Shown: positions 27,503 through 38,093 of the stretch, one piece after another
Position numbering within the stretch: the stretch's first letter is position 1
Layout of the letters: every line of letters starts with the position of its first letter
Assembly (NCBI RefSeq): GCF_021347895.1
Contig: NC_067120.1
Location: 17,097,361-17,161,360 of the forward strand
Length of the DNA stretch: 64,000 nucleotides
Origin: Acanthochromis polyacanthus
Taxonomy: Eukaryota; Chordata; Actinopteri; Pomacentridae
Direction of reading: 5' to 3'
Notes under the pieces: generated by a model
What the model saw: the letters and a program-made list of their open reading frames with translations, nothing else
What the model was told of the DNA's origin: nothing
The model's database searches: none
Made by a program: the position numbers and the translations under genes

Positions 27503-27586
27503 CGGGGTGAGGTAGTAGGTTGTGTGGTTTCAGGGTAGTGATTTTGCCCAATCAGGAGATAACTATACAACCTACTGCCTTCCCTG
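27503..27586 (+). ncRNA. let-7b microRNA precursor
   Basis: The 5p arm at 27508-27529 matches mature let-7b, distinguished from let-7a by GTGTGGTT at its 3' end. The 3p arm at 27563-27584 starts CTATACAACCTACTGCC. The 84-nt stem-loop with CGGGG before the 5p arm closely resembles the human let-7b precursor. Same strand as let-7a, 608 bp downstream, and about 12 kb upstream of the likely ppara promoter, as expected from the MIRLET7A3-MIRLET7B-PPARA order in human. Confidence 0.97.
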
Positions 27587-27594
27587 AAGGGCAG

Positions 27595-27738
27595 CAATAC
27601 TACACCAAACAGACATCAGGAGACATCAGAAAGACTCCCAAAATCAAAAGACCAAACCAGGTCAACTGTCTGGCCTCGAGCCACTTTTTACCTGGGAAAC
27701 GAGCTTCGGCAGTCAATCTGAGCAAAGAGAACCAGCAG
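27595..27738 (+). ncRNA. Candidate exon immediately after let-7b
   Basis: A good donor (ACCAGCAG then GTAAAG) ends this block at 27738. The only nearby acceptor-like signal is CTTCCCTGAAGGGCAG ending at 27594, whose pyrimidine part is the let-7b 3p arm itself. The acceptor is therefore weak, and the block may instead be the end of a longer exon containing the hairpin. No protein is recognised. Confidence 0.25.
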
Positions 27739-27791
27739 GTAAAGTCTTTTCACTCTGGGATTTTCCTTTGATTTGTATTTCTACTTCAAAC

Positions 27792-27797
27792 AATAAA
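27792..27797 (+). terminator. Candidate poly(A) signal after let-7b
   Basis: AATAAA is followed about 35-55 bases later by a GT/T-rich stretch (GTTCTTTGGTTTGTTTTTTT at 27831-27850), a usual arrangement for a cleavage and polyadenylation site. It could end the primary let-7 transcript near 27,810. AATAAA is common in AT-rich DNA, so this is tentative. Confidence 0.3.
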
Positions 27798-28946
27798 AGA
27801 AAAAATAAGATGAGAAATGAGTTTGACGTTCTGTTCTTTGGTTTGTTTTTTTACATCCCATGTTTCAAACTCTGGGGCTATTTACAGCTGAACAACTGCA
27901 CAGATGCCAAATGGTTTCCAAAATCCTGCCAGTTTTGTGATGACGTTTACATGCAGGATGCATGAAAGTTTGCTCTCTTGTTGTCAAAGGCAGAACTTAT
28001 CGTCAGTGTGGCACTAATCTGAAACATCGCTGGTTTTGATCACTTTACCCAGTCTGGTAGGCTGCATCGAAGATATCCAAGCATTGCTGTCTTTGTGTGC
28101 TGAGATTGGAACTATATCTGGAAAAAACAACAACTTGACTACCTTGATTGAATCCTGGGATCGACCAGCAGCATAGACATATCCTAAAACCCCGTAGCAA
28201 AGCAGATGGAAAGAAGAGCTATGGCACTATCTCACCTCCTGGACTACAGCATGATCCATATGGCAACAGATGATGGTTACAGCATTCTGTCGTGCTCTGG
28301 CCAGCAACACACATGCACACACACACACACACACACTCACACACAGATAACGAGGTGAGTGCCAGCCGGTAATAGGCCAACTTGGGCATCAGACATGCCT
28401 CACCGTCTGAGACTGCAGTCCTGTATCTCATATCAAGGTCAGTGAGGGCCCTTGCTCACCCCTGCATCTGCACTCAACAGCCACATAACCAGCGATCAGC
28501 TTTGTGCATCAGAAGTAACCGTTCATTAAAATGCAGGTACAGACACTAAAATTCTACCGTGCGCACTTGTGCTGCCTCACTTTGCATGCCACGGTTTCAC
28601 ATATCAGTCACATAAGTCAGCGTTCAAATGTCAAATGGCACAGTGAGAGAGACTATTTGAAAGCACACGACTAGTTTTTCATGGCACGGAGCTGCAACTT
28701 GTAACGTGGGAATAAGTCTGACACTGCGTTGTATCTTATGTGTCTAGACCAGCGTTGGGTGTATTTGTATGTGGGCTGTCCCCCGCAAGCCACCATATTG
28801 AATTGATTTAGCCTTGGCCATGGTGACAGAGCAAAGGGAGCTGAATACTAAGCCTGATGAGACAATGGCTCTGTGTGCATCCTGTCTCTGGGGTTGCATC
28901 TCTAAAGGCCATCCTCCATCCTTCATCTCTTCCTGCCTCGCCACTT

Positions 28947-28978
<32 letters not shown>

Positions 28979-29517
28979 CTGAGCAAAAAGCTTTGACATC
29001 CACCCTGGGATAGTTTTTTCCCACACAATAAAGAACTAATGAATTGCTTGTGAGAATCAGTCTGAAACACATGAGTCAGAATTCAATAATATAGTGTTGT
29101 TTTATCCAAAGTTGCCAGGAATTTGAAAAGAATAATACTCACAGCCGTGCTTTCCAAAGCTTTTTGTATGATGTCATAGCTGTATAAATGGAATAGTGTT
29201 ATTGATTGAATGTAAGTGGATAGGATGGATTGAAGGCTCTGTGTGGGCTGCTCCCTCAAATAAACCACCAAGCAATGTGCATTTGAAATGAAGCAAAGCT
29301 AAGCAATGGTTTGGAGTAGATGGGGCCACATTAATCAGTGCCACGGTGATTATAAAATTCAACATTCAGGTTGAAATGTCGGGCAAGAAAATGAAATAAT
29401 TTGGTGTCATAGTGATGATATTCAGCCACTATTACAATTTAGATTATCTGCAAATAGAAACAAATTATTTAAATATATAACTTCAATACTAGCAGTTCTT
29501 TGGCCTCACCCTCTCTG
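27798..29517. other. Intergenic spacer
   Basis: No gene recognised. Contains an (AC)n microsatellite at about 28316-28335, followed by a donor-like CGAGGTGAGT at 28351-28360, and an A run of about 28 bases at 28951-28978. Confidence 0.45.
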
Positions 29518-29525
29518 ACATAAAC

Positions 29526-30672
29526 TAGAGTGCCTGTATATCAGAGTGGCGACAACTGGGGATTTGACGCCATTTTGTTTCCATTCACTGTGCCACACAC
29601 TAATGCACCCGTGACTGTGTGTGTACTCACTTAGCGTGCGCTATGTGTATTATTTGGATTTTTACATTCTAAGCTTTCTAGTCATCGTTCAAAAGTAAAA
29701 AGGGATGATAGCTTATCAATAATAACGATTTTATTTTTATTTTTTTTACAATTTAGAGGACACAAGAACTCTAGTGGAGCCTATCCCAAATATGGGACGC
29801 GCAGCGCGAGGTGCACATTCACGAAAATTAGCTATTTTTGGATTGTTTACTGATTTCAAGACATGTTTTGGACAAAATATTTTACTGGCTTGTTTTGTCT
29901 GGATATCCAAGGTTGGATTATGGCCGTTTTTGTGGAATAATTTCATCTGTGACTAGTTATGAGCCTTCAAAGGTGAGTTGTGCTGTTTACGTTATTTGTT
30001 GTTTGTTGGACAAATGTGTTTATATTACCCGCTGTGGTAATCACATCTGAAAGTGGTTTATACCGGCTGATTCATGAGAATCTAAGCTTTCCATGGGTGT
30101 ATAATGTTTCTATCATCGAGTTTGCAGCTTCAATCAATTTAGCAAAATACGTTTGCACATCTCAAGACGGCCGGAATACGGGCCACTGAAGTTTAACGGG
30201 TTACGGTACCCAACAGTCACCAGTAACACATCTCCATGCATGAAAATGGTCAAAGTCAAAATAACCACAACTGCTTAAAATCACATCAAACTTTTCTATC
30301 TGTCATTCACCCATACATCATAACATGATAGTACATACATGGGACTAACCTGGCACAAAAACGATGATGAAGTCGGTTTCCATCCCACTCTCCAGACTAT
30401 TTTCCCACAGTTTCCTTCTTTCAGGATCACTGGGAAACCTAAACATGTGGAATCCCTTCTCTGACTGATTTGTGCACCCAAAGGCACAACAGCCCGTCAT
30501 TTTTCAGGGAATTTAGGAAGCGTTGGAAGACCTGGAATTAATCTCTGTGGTGTAAACAACGTTAACAGGAAAACCCAGCTTTCATGAATAGGAAACAAAA
30601 TGGCGCCCATAGATCACGTGACCAAAATTTTTGGGACCTGTCATGTCGCCACTCTGATATACAGGCACTCTA
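29526..30672. mobile_element. Non-autonomous hAT-like element with THAP first exon, copy 1 (1147 bp)
   Basis: The two ends are perfect 29-bp inverted repeats starting TAGAGTGCCTGTATATCAGA. They are flanked by 8-bp target duplications, ACATAAAC at 29518-29525 and ATATAAAC at 30673-30680. TAGAG termini and an 8-bp duplication are hAT features. On the minus strand an ATG at 30500-30498 starts a THAP-type zinc-finger segment (CCAFGCTNQ, then FHMFRFP), but a 2-base deletion relative to copy 2 breaks the frame after about 36 codons. There is no transposase catalytic domain, so the copy is not autonomous. P elements also carry THAP domains and make 8-bp duplications and are the main alternative. Confidence 0.8.
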
Positions 30673-31153
30673 ATATAAACTAGAGTCTCTATATTACCAG
30701 AGTAGCGACAACTGGGGATTTGAAGGCATTTTGTTTCCATTCACTGTGCCACACACTAATGCACCCATGACTGTGTGTGTACTCGCTTAGCGCGCACTAT
30801 GTGTTTTATTTGGATTTTTACATTCTAAGCTTTCTAGTCATTGTTCAAAAGTAAAAAAAATGATGATTGCTTATCAATAATAATGATTTTTTTTTTTTTT
30901 TTTTACAATTTAGAGGACACAGGCACTCTACTGGAGCCTATCCCAAATATGAGACGCGCAGCGCAAGGTGCACATTCACGAAAATTAGCTATTTTTGGAT
31001 TGTTTACTGATTTCAAGACATGTTTAGGACAAAATATTTTACTGGCTTGTTTTGTCTGGATGTCCAAGGTTGGATTATGGCCGTTTTTGTGGAATAATTT
31101 CATCTGTGACTAGATATGAGCCTTCAAAGGTGAGTTGTGCTGTTTATGTTATT

Positions 31154-31460
31154 GGTAGTGTCTACAGATACGGACCCGTATCCGTAGCCCACAGGCTACG
31201 GATACAGCACTTTCCATTTGCCAGACAGATACGGACCCGTACGCGAGTCTCACGAGTCAAGAAGCTGCTAACCACTACAAACTGTTGAAAGGTAAGCAAA
31301 GGTTAAGGTTAGGGTTAGTGTTAGGGTCAGGTTTAGGGTCCGTACCTGTAGTACCGATGCTACGGTCCGTACCTCCATTGTCTACCGGGAGTCACGTGAC
31401 CAGATCTCACGTATCTGATTGGCAAATGGAAAGTACGGGTCCGTACCTCTAGCAACTACC
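31154..31460. mobile_element. MITE with 9-bp target duplication (MULE-like?) nested in hAT-like copy 2
   Basis: The insertion is flanked by TATGTTATT at 31145-31153 and at 31461-31469, and copy 1 has the uninterrupted site once. The ends are inverted (GGTAGTGTCTACAGATACGG against GGTAGTTGCTAGAGGTACGG), and the complementarity continues inward (ACTTTCCATTTGCCA on both arms). A 9-bp duplication is typical of Mutator-like elements. The middle contains TTAGGG-like stretches at about 31300-31340. It carries no coding sequence. Confidence 0.75.
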
Positions 31461-31705
31461 TATGTTATTTGTTGTTTGTTGGACAAATGTGTTTATATTA
31501 CCCGCTGTGGTAATCACATCTGAAAGTGGTTTATACTGGCGGATTCATGAGAATCTAAGCTTTTCATGGGTGTATAATGTTTCTATCATCGAGTTTGCAG
31601 CTTTGGTCAATTTAGCAAAATATGTTTGCACATGGTCAAAGTCAAAATAACCACAACTGCCTAAAATCACATCTGTCACTCACTCATAACATACATGGGA
31701 CTAAC

Positions 31706-31858
31706 CTGGCACAAAAACGATGATGAAGTCGGTTTCCATCCCACTCTCCGGATTTTATTTTCCCACATTTTCCTTCTTTCACTATTACTGGGAAATCTAA
31801 ACATGTGGAATCCCTTCTCTGACCGATTTGTGCACCCAAAGGCACAACAGCCCGTCAT
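31706..31858 (-). pseudogene. THAP-domain first exon inside hAT-like copy 2
   Basis: An ATG at 31858 opens 51 codons encoding a THAP-like zinc finger: CCAFGC for the first ligands, FHMFRFP, a Trp after ERRKM, RRVGWKPT, and LC at the end. It stops exactly at a splice-donor sequence (CAG then GTTAGT at 31705). THAP domains are often split this way after their first exon. The usual His ligand and the AVPTIF-type segment would be on a second exon that I do not find. THAP with a hAT-type transposase is known from THAP12. This copy is the DNA-binding start of a transposase left in a deleted element, not a host gene. Confidence 0.65.
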
Positions 31859-32035
31859 TTTTCAGGTATTTAGGAAGCGAAAAAAGACCTAGAATTACTC
31901 TCTGCGGTGTAAACAGTTAACAGGAAAACCCAGCGTTCATTAATTGGAAACAAAATGGCGCCTATAGATCACGTGACCAAAATTTTTGGACCCGTCATGT
32001 CGCTACTCTGGTAATATAGGGACTCTAATATAAAC

Positions 32036-33145
32036 ACGACAACACCGCCACCTAGTGGATATTCATGCAACTTTCTTCATAGGTTTGCACCATATTTGCA
32101 TTCTATTGTCAGTCTGTTATACTGTTATTTCCTTCTATTCTCAGAGCTGCACCTACTTGGATGATTGAAAAATTTCTAGATAATTTCAATTGGTCAATCA
32201 TTTTGTCTGAGAACAGTGAAAAACTGCTTCCACTGTTACCTCACTACATGGTGTCCTCTATTTGTTTTGAAGAATCAGTACAAAATCCAAAGATGATCAT
32301 TTTATTATGATAGAAGACAAGGAGAAGTAGCACATTTTTGCATTTAAGGAACCTGCCTTTAATTACTTTTGGTCAATTTTGCTCTAAAATGTCTTAAACA
32401 GTTGGAAATAATTGCTAATCAGAAAACCATCTAATTATTGCAGCTCTACTCCTTGATTTGAAGGAGAATAGAAGAATCCAGTCCACAGTATGCTAACACA
32501 ACGCAGTGCCAACCTATTTCTGAAAGCCTTCCTCCCTTTAGAGCCAATGCATAGATGCTCAGCCATACATGTACATCGCATGTTCCTCTCCATAATTTAT
32601 TCTCAGCATACAGGACATTATGTATGTAGGTCTGTCTGGAGACTTGGTTTGTTGTATTATTAATAAATATAATAAGGGCACTTGGGATAAGCAGACAATT
32701 ACATCACTGACATCTTATGAATCAGGTCACTGAATCTGACAATGAACGGTTTCACACATATTACTAACCTGTTTGTGAACTGTGAAAACCCTCCTCCCCA
32801 CTGATTGCATGTCTGTCCACATGGAACACTTTCTGTTGTTCTCTTTAGTTTCTTATTCCTCATTTGTTTTTAGCATCTGAGGACAGGGGTGTTGTGTGCA
32901 GTACAGACTGCAAAGTTTGGGGCAAATTTGTCATTTTTGCAATTTGAAAAAATACTGACTTGACATTGCATAAAAATATGTAATGCAGAAATGTATTTAT
33001 TTAAGCTATTTGTAGTTTATTGTGTCAGCGGGTGGCTTCTTGGAAAACAATTGTAAATCCTAACAACTGTGCAGGTGCAATAGCCCTCATCTGCAGCTTC
33101 TCAGCAGCAGGTGGCAGTAGAGGTTTGATTTCTGTTGAACCCATT
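32036..33145. other. Intergenic spacer
   Basis: AT-rich. No gene or named repeat recognised. Confidence 0.45.
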
Positions 33146-33400
33146 GACCCACTTGCATACATACTTCAGTAGGTCATGGAGTTAACCCTGTTAAAGGTGC
33201 AAGCTAGTTCCAAAATACCTGACACAGTGTACCATATGAACTCCAAAGTCATTTATCATTGAAGACCTTACGTTGAGGACACGGCATCTTGGTCATGTTC
33301 TTTCAAAGGTTTTGTTACAACAGCAAAATGTGTAAAATACTGAATGTTGCGGTATGTTTCAAGTTTAGCTGTCTCAAAAACAGGGAAATCCACAATGCTC
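33146..33400. repeat. Interspersed repeat, copy A (about 255 bp)
   Basis: This block is clearly similar, in the same orientation, to 37,304-37,552, with small indels and scattered substitutions. Shared landmarks include CATACATACTTCAGTAGGTC, GCTAGTTCCAAAATACCTGA and ACTGAATGTTGCGGTATGTT. I do not recognise the family and see no terminal inverted repeats here. Confidence 0.75.
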
Positions 33401-34020
33401 AGTGTGGAGCACTGAGCCTTTCACTGAGCTGTAATTTTGAAGGACTGGTTCCCCTTCATGACCATAAATTACTTCATCATGTCGTTGCTTCTTCATAGTT
33501 TGTTTTATTACAGCTCGGTTCAGTTCAGGGACAGACATGTTGTAAGCAAACGGGCAGTTGTCATTATATTATCTGGATGTGGAGAGCTTTCTAAGTCTCC
33601 CTTTAATTGGGAAACCAGCTGCTGTCCAGACAGAAAGTCTTGACCGTAGCCCATTACTGTGGACTCTGGTGCTGTCTGCTCTCTTGAGTTGTGTTGCAAC
33701 GAGCCGTATCTTCTGAGTCTAATGTTTCTCCATGTCCTCCTCGCATGGAGAAATCACCAGCGGCTGTGGATAAACTCAATGCACCGCAGCTGGCATCTGT
33801 GTGGTTGTTCACTGGAGTGTCATCTACCACTGCAAGACTTCGAATTGACTAATTTCATATTTATTGTAGCTCTTTCTGTCTTGTAACTCGCTCTGTTTTA
33901 GTGATGGAGTGTAACTGTGCATTAAATGAAGTACAGTTACTATGCTGTACATCTGATTATCACAGAAGCAAATATTTTACTTTCTATGGCATTACATTTA
34001 TTTGATCGTTGCAATGATAG
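33401..34020. other. Intergenic spacer
   Basis: No gene or named repeat recognised. Confidence 0.4.
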
Positions 34021-34021
34021 T

Positions 34022-35181
34022 TACAGTGGCTATAAAATGTATTCACCATCTTGGAAGTTTTCCGCTTCTGTTGATTTTCAACATTGAATCATGCCGATAT
34101 AATTTGACATTTTAGAATTTACAATATCATTCTTTAATGGAGGGCTGCACAGTGGAGTAGTGGTTAGCACTTTCGCCTTGCAGCAAGAAGATCCCCGTTT
34201 CAAATCCCAGGGTGGGGCTGGGATCTTTCTGCATGGAGTTTGCATGTCCTCCCTGTGCATGCGTGGGTTTTCTCCGGGTACTCCGGCTTCCTCCCACAGT
34301 CCAAAAATATGCTGAGGTTAATTGATCACTCTAAATTGTCCATAGGTGTGAATGTGAGTGTGATTGTTTGTCTGTATATGTAGCCCTGCGACAGACTGGT
34401 GACCTGTCCAGGGTGTCCCCTGCCTTCGCCCGAGTCAGCTGGGATAGGCTCCAGCACCCCCGCAACCCTAGTGAGGATAAAGCGGTGTATAGAGAATGGT
34501 GCCATTGCCATTGCCATGCTTCACAGTGGGGATGGTATAGAAATTTCGTCCAGTTGACTTCAGTTTCTCACATGCTTCCATCGTTCTCTGGTCAAAATTT
34601 AAAACAAGCTTTTTCTAACAATGGCTTTCTCTTTACCACTCTCCCATGAAGCTTTTACTACTGAAGAACCCAGGCAACAGTCATTGTATGCGCAGTCTGT
34701 TCCAGGTCAACTGCTGAACTTTGGAACTCTTTTACAGGAGTCATAGGCGTCTTGGTGACCTTACTAGTATCTTTCTTGCACAGTCACTCAGTTTTTAAGG
34801 ATCTCCTGGTCAAGGCAGGTTTATAAATCTGCCATATTCCTCTCATTTCTTAATGACAGATTTACTGTAGTCAAAGGGATATTCAGTGACTTAGACATTT
34901 TACTGTATACATATTCTGATTTATGTTATTCAATTACTTTATGATAGAGTTGCTTGGAGTGTTTATTTGACCTCATGGTGTAGTTATAGCCAGAAGTGCT
35001 GATCCACCAGCGGCTGGACCTTACAAATACAAGTGCCTTCATACTACAATCACTTTAGACACATTCACTGCGCTTAGATGAACTCCAGTTCACTATTTGT
35101 GTGACTTCTAGCACCAGTTTGCTGCACCTATGATGAAAAAAGTGAGTCGCTTTCAAATGAGTAAATATTTAAGCAGTCACT
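34022..35181 (-). mobile_element. Decayed Tc1-like transposon, interrupted by a SINE
   Basis: The left end (ACAGTGGCTATAAAATGTAT) and the right end (AGTAAATATTTAAGCAGTCACT region at 35159-35181) are degenerate inverted repeats of a common fish Tc1-like family. Internal sequence such as CATGCTTCACAGTGGGGATG at 34517-34536, and the following minus-strand transposase text, match that family's layout. Reading frames are broken throughout. A tRNA-derived SINE at 34141-34499 splits the left part. The element is dead. Confidence 0.65.
34141..34499 (+). repeat. tRNA-derived SINE-like repeat
   Basis: The head has a tRNA-like A box (TAGTGGTTAGCAC at about 34157-34169) and B box (GTTTCAAATCCC at about 34197-34208), the internal promoter of RNA polymerase III. 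The body includes GCATGGAGTTTGCATGTCCT and the tail ends AGCGGTGTATAGAGAATGG, as in a very common teleost repeat family. It is inserted within a Tc1-like relic, so it is the younger of the two. It is not a functional tRNA gene. Confidence 0.75.
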
Positions 35182-36911
35182 TATTTTGCATTTATACAAT
35201 AGTTTGCATAAATCTGTTTTCATGTTGCCTTGAAAAAATGTTTTTTATATATGATCCACTGCTACAGATTAAGATCCAATTACCTGTTTTTGTGATAACT
35301 CTTGACCATGTAAACTGTTCATCTCGTTGTCTTGACTTGGGATTGTTTTGTACAAAGCACAGTTTTTGAGGTAAAGACTGAATTTCCTGCCAGACCTTAA
35401 AGAGTCACGGCTGAAATCAGGTCACGTGTCAACAGATTTTGGTCAACTGCCAACAATGAAAAGTGGGTAAAATCCATCCATAGATGAAAATGGTGAGATA
35501 TGGGTCAAAGCTCCAAAAGAAAACTAGTAAATGGGCCTTTAGGTGAGATTGTTTCAGCTGACTTACAAGGTTGAACTTACATGCTTTACACATGAAGTAG
35601 TTAAAACTGTTGCTGTCTTGACTAACTACAAAACTCAAAATGCTGTTTACACTTGAAGAATCAATCAGTCTTCATCAATATCAGCAACCTATAACATAAC
35701 GTAACATACATAACATTGAATACTTTTACTTAAGATACTTGCAATATGTTTTATACTTAGTTACCGTAGCATCTGAATAATGTTCACCATACTGCTGAGA
35801 TCACTGAAAGGTTATTCAGATTCAATACAGCTGAAGCTCTCTTCAGATGTATGAAGACATCTCTATGTCTTCATGCAGTTTGTGCAGGAAGAAGAATTTT
35901 ACAGAAGCACAGTTGCATACCTCATTCAATTTACTTGTGGTTTTTGAGTTGTTTTTACAACTAAATTCACTAAGTAAATATCTGTAAAGATTTTAGATAA
36001 GAAGCAGATGGCAAGCTTAAAAAAGAAAAGAAAAGAAAGTAGCGTTGTTGTAAATTAAAAATGCAGAATGATTAAATGAGCTTGACTTCAACTCACAACA
36101 TTAAAGTGCTACTTGTATAACAAGGCATCAGATAAGGTTAAAATAAAGTCCAAAGATAATAGCGTATGTCACACATCTGACTACTTCTGCCATCACCATG
36201 CTTGTGCTGTAAATGCTGAGCGTGTGTGAAGGTCATGAAGGCCCGCTGTGGTCCGAGGACACGTGCAGAACAGCAAGCATCTGCTTCTGGGCTTTGAGCC
36301 AAGCCGTGGAGCGACACCCACATTGCAAAGTCGTGTGATGGGGAGCTGGGACAGGGAGTGGGGTGAGGAAACAAGAGAGATGCAATTGACAAACAGGGTC
36401 GCACACTCAGCATCTGGCATGAGCTGGGAGAACAGAGCCGCTTCATTAATGAGCAGTTTATTGCAACAGTTTGACTCGAAATCCTCATAACTTGGCCTTG
36501 TGTCAGTATGGAACACAATGTTTTCTCCAGCTGTCACATGAGTCTCCTGAAGAGTACAGAATTTTCTTGTGCATAATTAGCCAGAACATGGAGTGGTCAA
36601 CATCCCATAAATTATACCATGCAGCCAAGGCATCTGGAAATGTAAGGATTTGGTCTTTTAGCTCGGATATGATTGAATTGTATGAAAAATCATGTTATAC
36701 TTCTACAGCCCGTATGTTTTCACTCAACTCTAGAAGGCTGTTTTCTCATTTATATTTCTAAAGATTGAAATTTCTCTCTGCTTGACTTAAATATAAATTT
36801 AGGGTAGCTTAGAAGCATTTTTTTAATGTCACTATTTGAGTAGGTGCCAATTATCATCCAATATGCAACATACAGAATAGTGACACGGAAACTTGAAGTT
36901 TTCAGTGAACG
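35182..36911. other. Intergenic spacer
   Basis: No gene recognised. A short (AAAAG)n-like tract lies at about 36019-36038. The remainder shows nothing I can name. Confidence 0.4.
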
Positions 36912-38093
36912 AACACTGCCTGTCCAAAAAAAAAGGTCACCACCTGGATTTAACTAAGCAAACAGGTAAAAGCCTTCCATTGGATAATTACTGCAGTGAT
37001 CAGTATGTTTCAGCAGGCAACAACAAATTTAACTCGAGCTGTTGCAGTGAGGAGCTTCTCATTTCTTAACCAACCTCGTTGGAAGACATATCCTGTGGTC
37101 ATGGACAGGATGTTCATCTGTTTCAGAAGGGTCAAATTACTTGTCTACATCAAGCAAAAAAAAAAAAAAACAACTAAGGAGATTTCTGAAACTTCTAAAG
37201 TCAGGTTACAAACCATCCAACATATTATTAAAACCTGAAGGACAGCAGTGAACCACCATCTTCAAGGAAGGACTGAGGTTGGAACAAATTCTTAGATGAT
37301 CATGACCCACTTGCATACATACTTCAGTAGGTCATGGAGTTAACTCTGTCAAAGATGTAAGCTAGTTCCAAAATACCTGACATAGTATATCATATGAACT
37401 CCGTCATTTATCACTGAAGACCTTATGTTGAGGATATGGCATCTTGGTCATGTTCTTTGAAAGATTTTGTTACAACAGCAAAAATGTATAAAATACTGAA
37501 TGTTGCGGTATGTTTCACGTTCAGCTGCCTCAAAATCAGGGAAATCCACAGTGAATTCACGGCTATGTTTATTAATGAAACGAAGAGCATTTCCATATGC
37601 ACAATTCAAAGGGAACTCAAAGGACTTAGACTAAACAGCTGAGTAGCTCTAAGAAAACCACTGATCAGTGAAGCTAATCAGAAAAAAAGGCTTCAATTTG
37701 CTAGGTAGCATGAAGATTGGACTCTGGAGCAATGGAAGAAGGCCATGTGGTCTGATGAGTCCAGATTTACCCCGTTTCAAAGTGATGGGCACATCAGGGT
37801 AAGAGGAGAGGCAGATGAAGTGATGCACTCATCATACCTAGTGCCTCCAAGCTTGTAAGGGTTAGGGTTTTTGATGTGGGGTTGGTCGGGTTCAGCATTG
37901 TTATGTGCCCAAAGAGTCAGCCCCACTACCTGAATATACTAAATGACCAGGTCTCTCCATCGATGGAATTTTTCTTCCAACATTGCAGAAGCTTGTCGAA
38001 ACAATGCCACAGCAAACGTGTGTCATTCTCAGAGCTAAAGGCGGTCCAACAAAATATTAGAGTGTGCGACTTTTTATTTGGATTTGCAGTGTA
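36912..38093 (+). mobile_element. Decayed Tc1-like transposon, internally deleted, with a 250-bp insertion
   Basis: The left end (ACACTGCCTGTCCAAAAAAA) and right end (TTGGATTTGCAGTGTA) are degenerate Tc1-type inverted repeats. On the + strand, transposase segments are visible in broken frames: a piece corresponding to QRELKGLRLNS, then a piece with DWTLEQWKK and SDESRFT, the region of a catalytic Asp, at about 37,610-37,830. The C-terminal piece follows directly, so the part with the other two catalytic acidic residues has been deleted around 37,975-37,985. A 250-bp repeat (37,304-37,552) interrupts the first half. The element is dead. Confidence 0.8.
37304..37552. repeat. Interspersed repeat, copy B, inside a Tc1-like relic
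   Basis: Related to 33,146-33,400 in the same orientation. It lies between an N-terminal Tc1 piece and the rest of the transposase, so either it was inserted there or both copies derive from the same composite element. The 3' junction shares AAATCCACA with copy A, which makes the exact boundary uncertain. Confidence 0.7.

Larger units (their letters stand above)
30681..32027. mobile_element. Non-autonomous hAT-like element with THAP first exon, copy 2 (1347 bp with insertion)
   Basis: The inverted repeats of 30 bp (one mismatch) start TAGAGTCTCTATATTACCAG. The flanks are identical 8-bp duplications, ATATAAAC at 30673-30680 and at 32028-32035. They fit the hAT target preference nTnnnnAn. Internal sequence is closely similar to copy 1 in the same orientation, apart from a 307-bp MITE at 31154-31460 flanked by its own duplication. 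The copy lies directly next to copy 1, with only the shared 8 bp between them. Confidence 0.82.

Noticed and set aside
28300..28345. CRISPR-like or regulatory tandem array
   Set aside because: It is an ordinary (AC)n microsatellite. No spaced direct repeats of CRISPR type occur anywhere in this eukaryotic window.
29774..31113. Two near-identical short frames (about 60 codons) suggesting a duplicated gene
   Set aside because: They are the same internal segment of the two hAT-like copies, without a domain. Their similarity comes from the repeat and not from protein constraint.
31296..31340. Interstitial telomere repeat
   Set aside because: Only a few degenerate TTAGGG-like units, lying inside a MITE with its own target duplication. 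It is part of that element and not a chromosome-fusion scar.
34141..34215. tRNA gene
   Set aside because: A and B boxes are present, but it is the head of a 360-bp dispersed teleost SINE-like repeat and no intact cloverleaf is evident.
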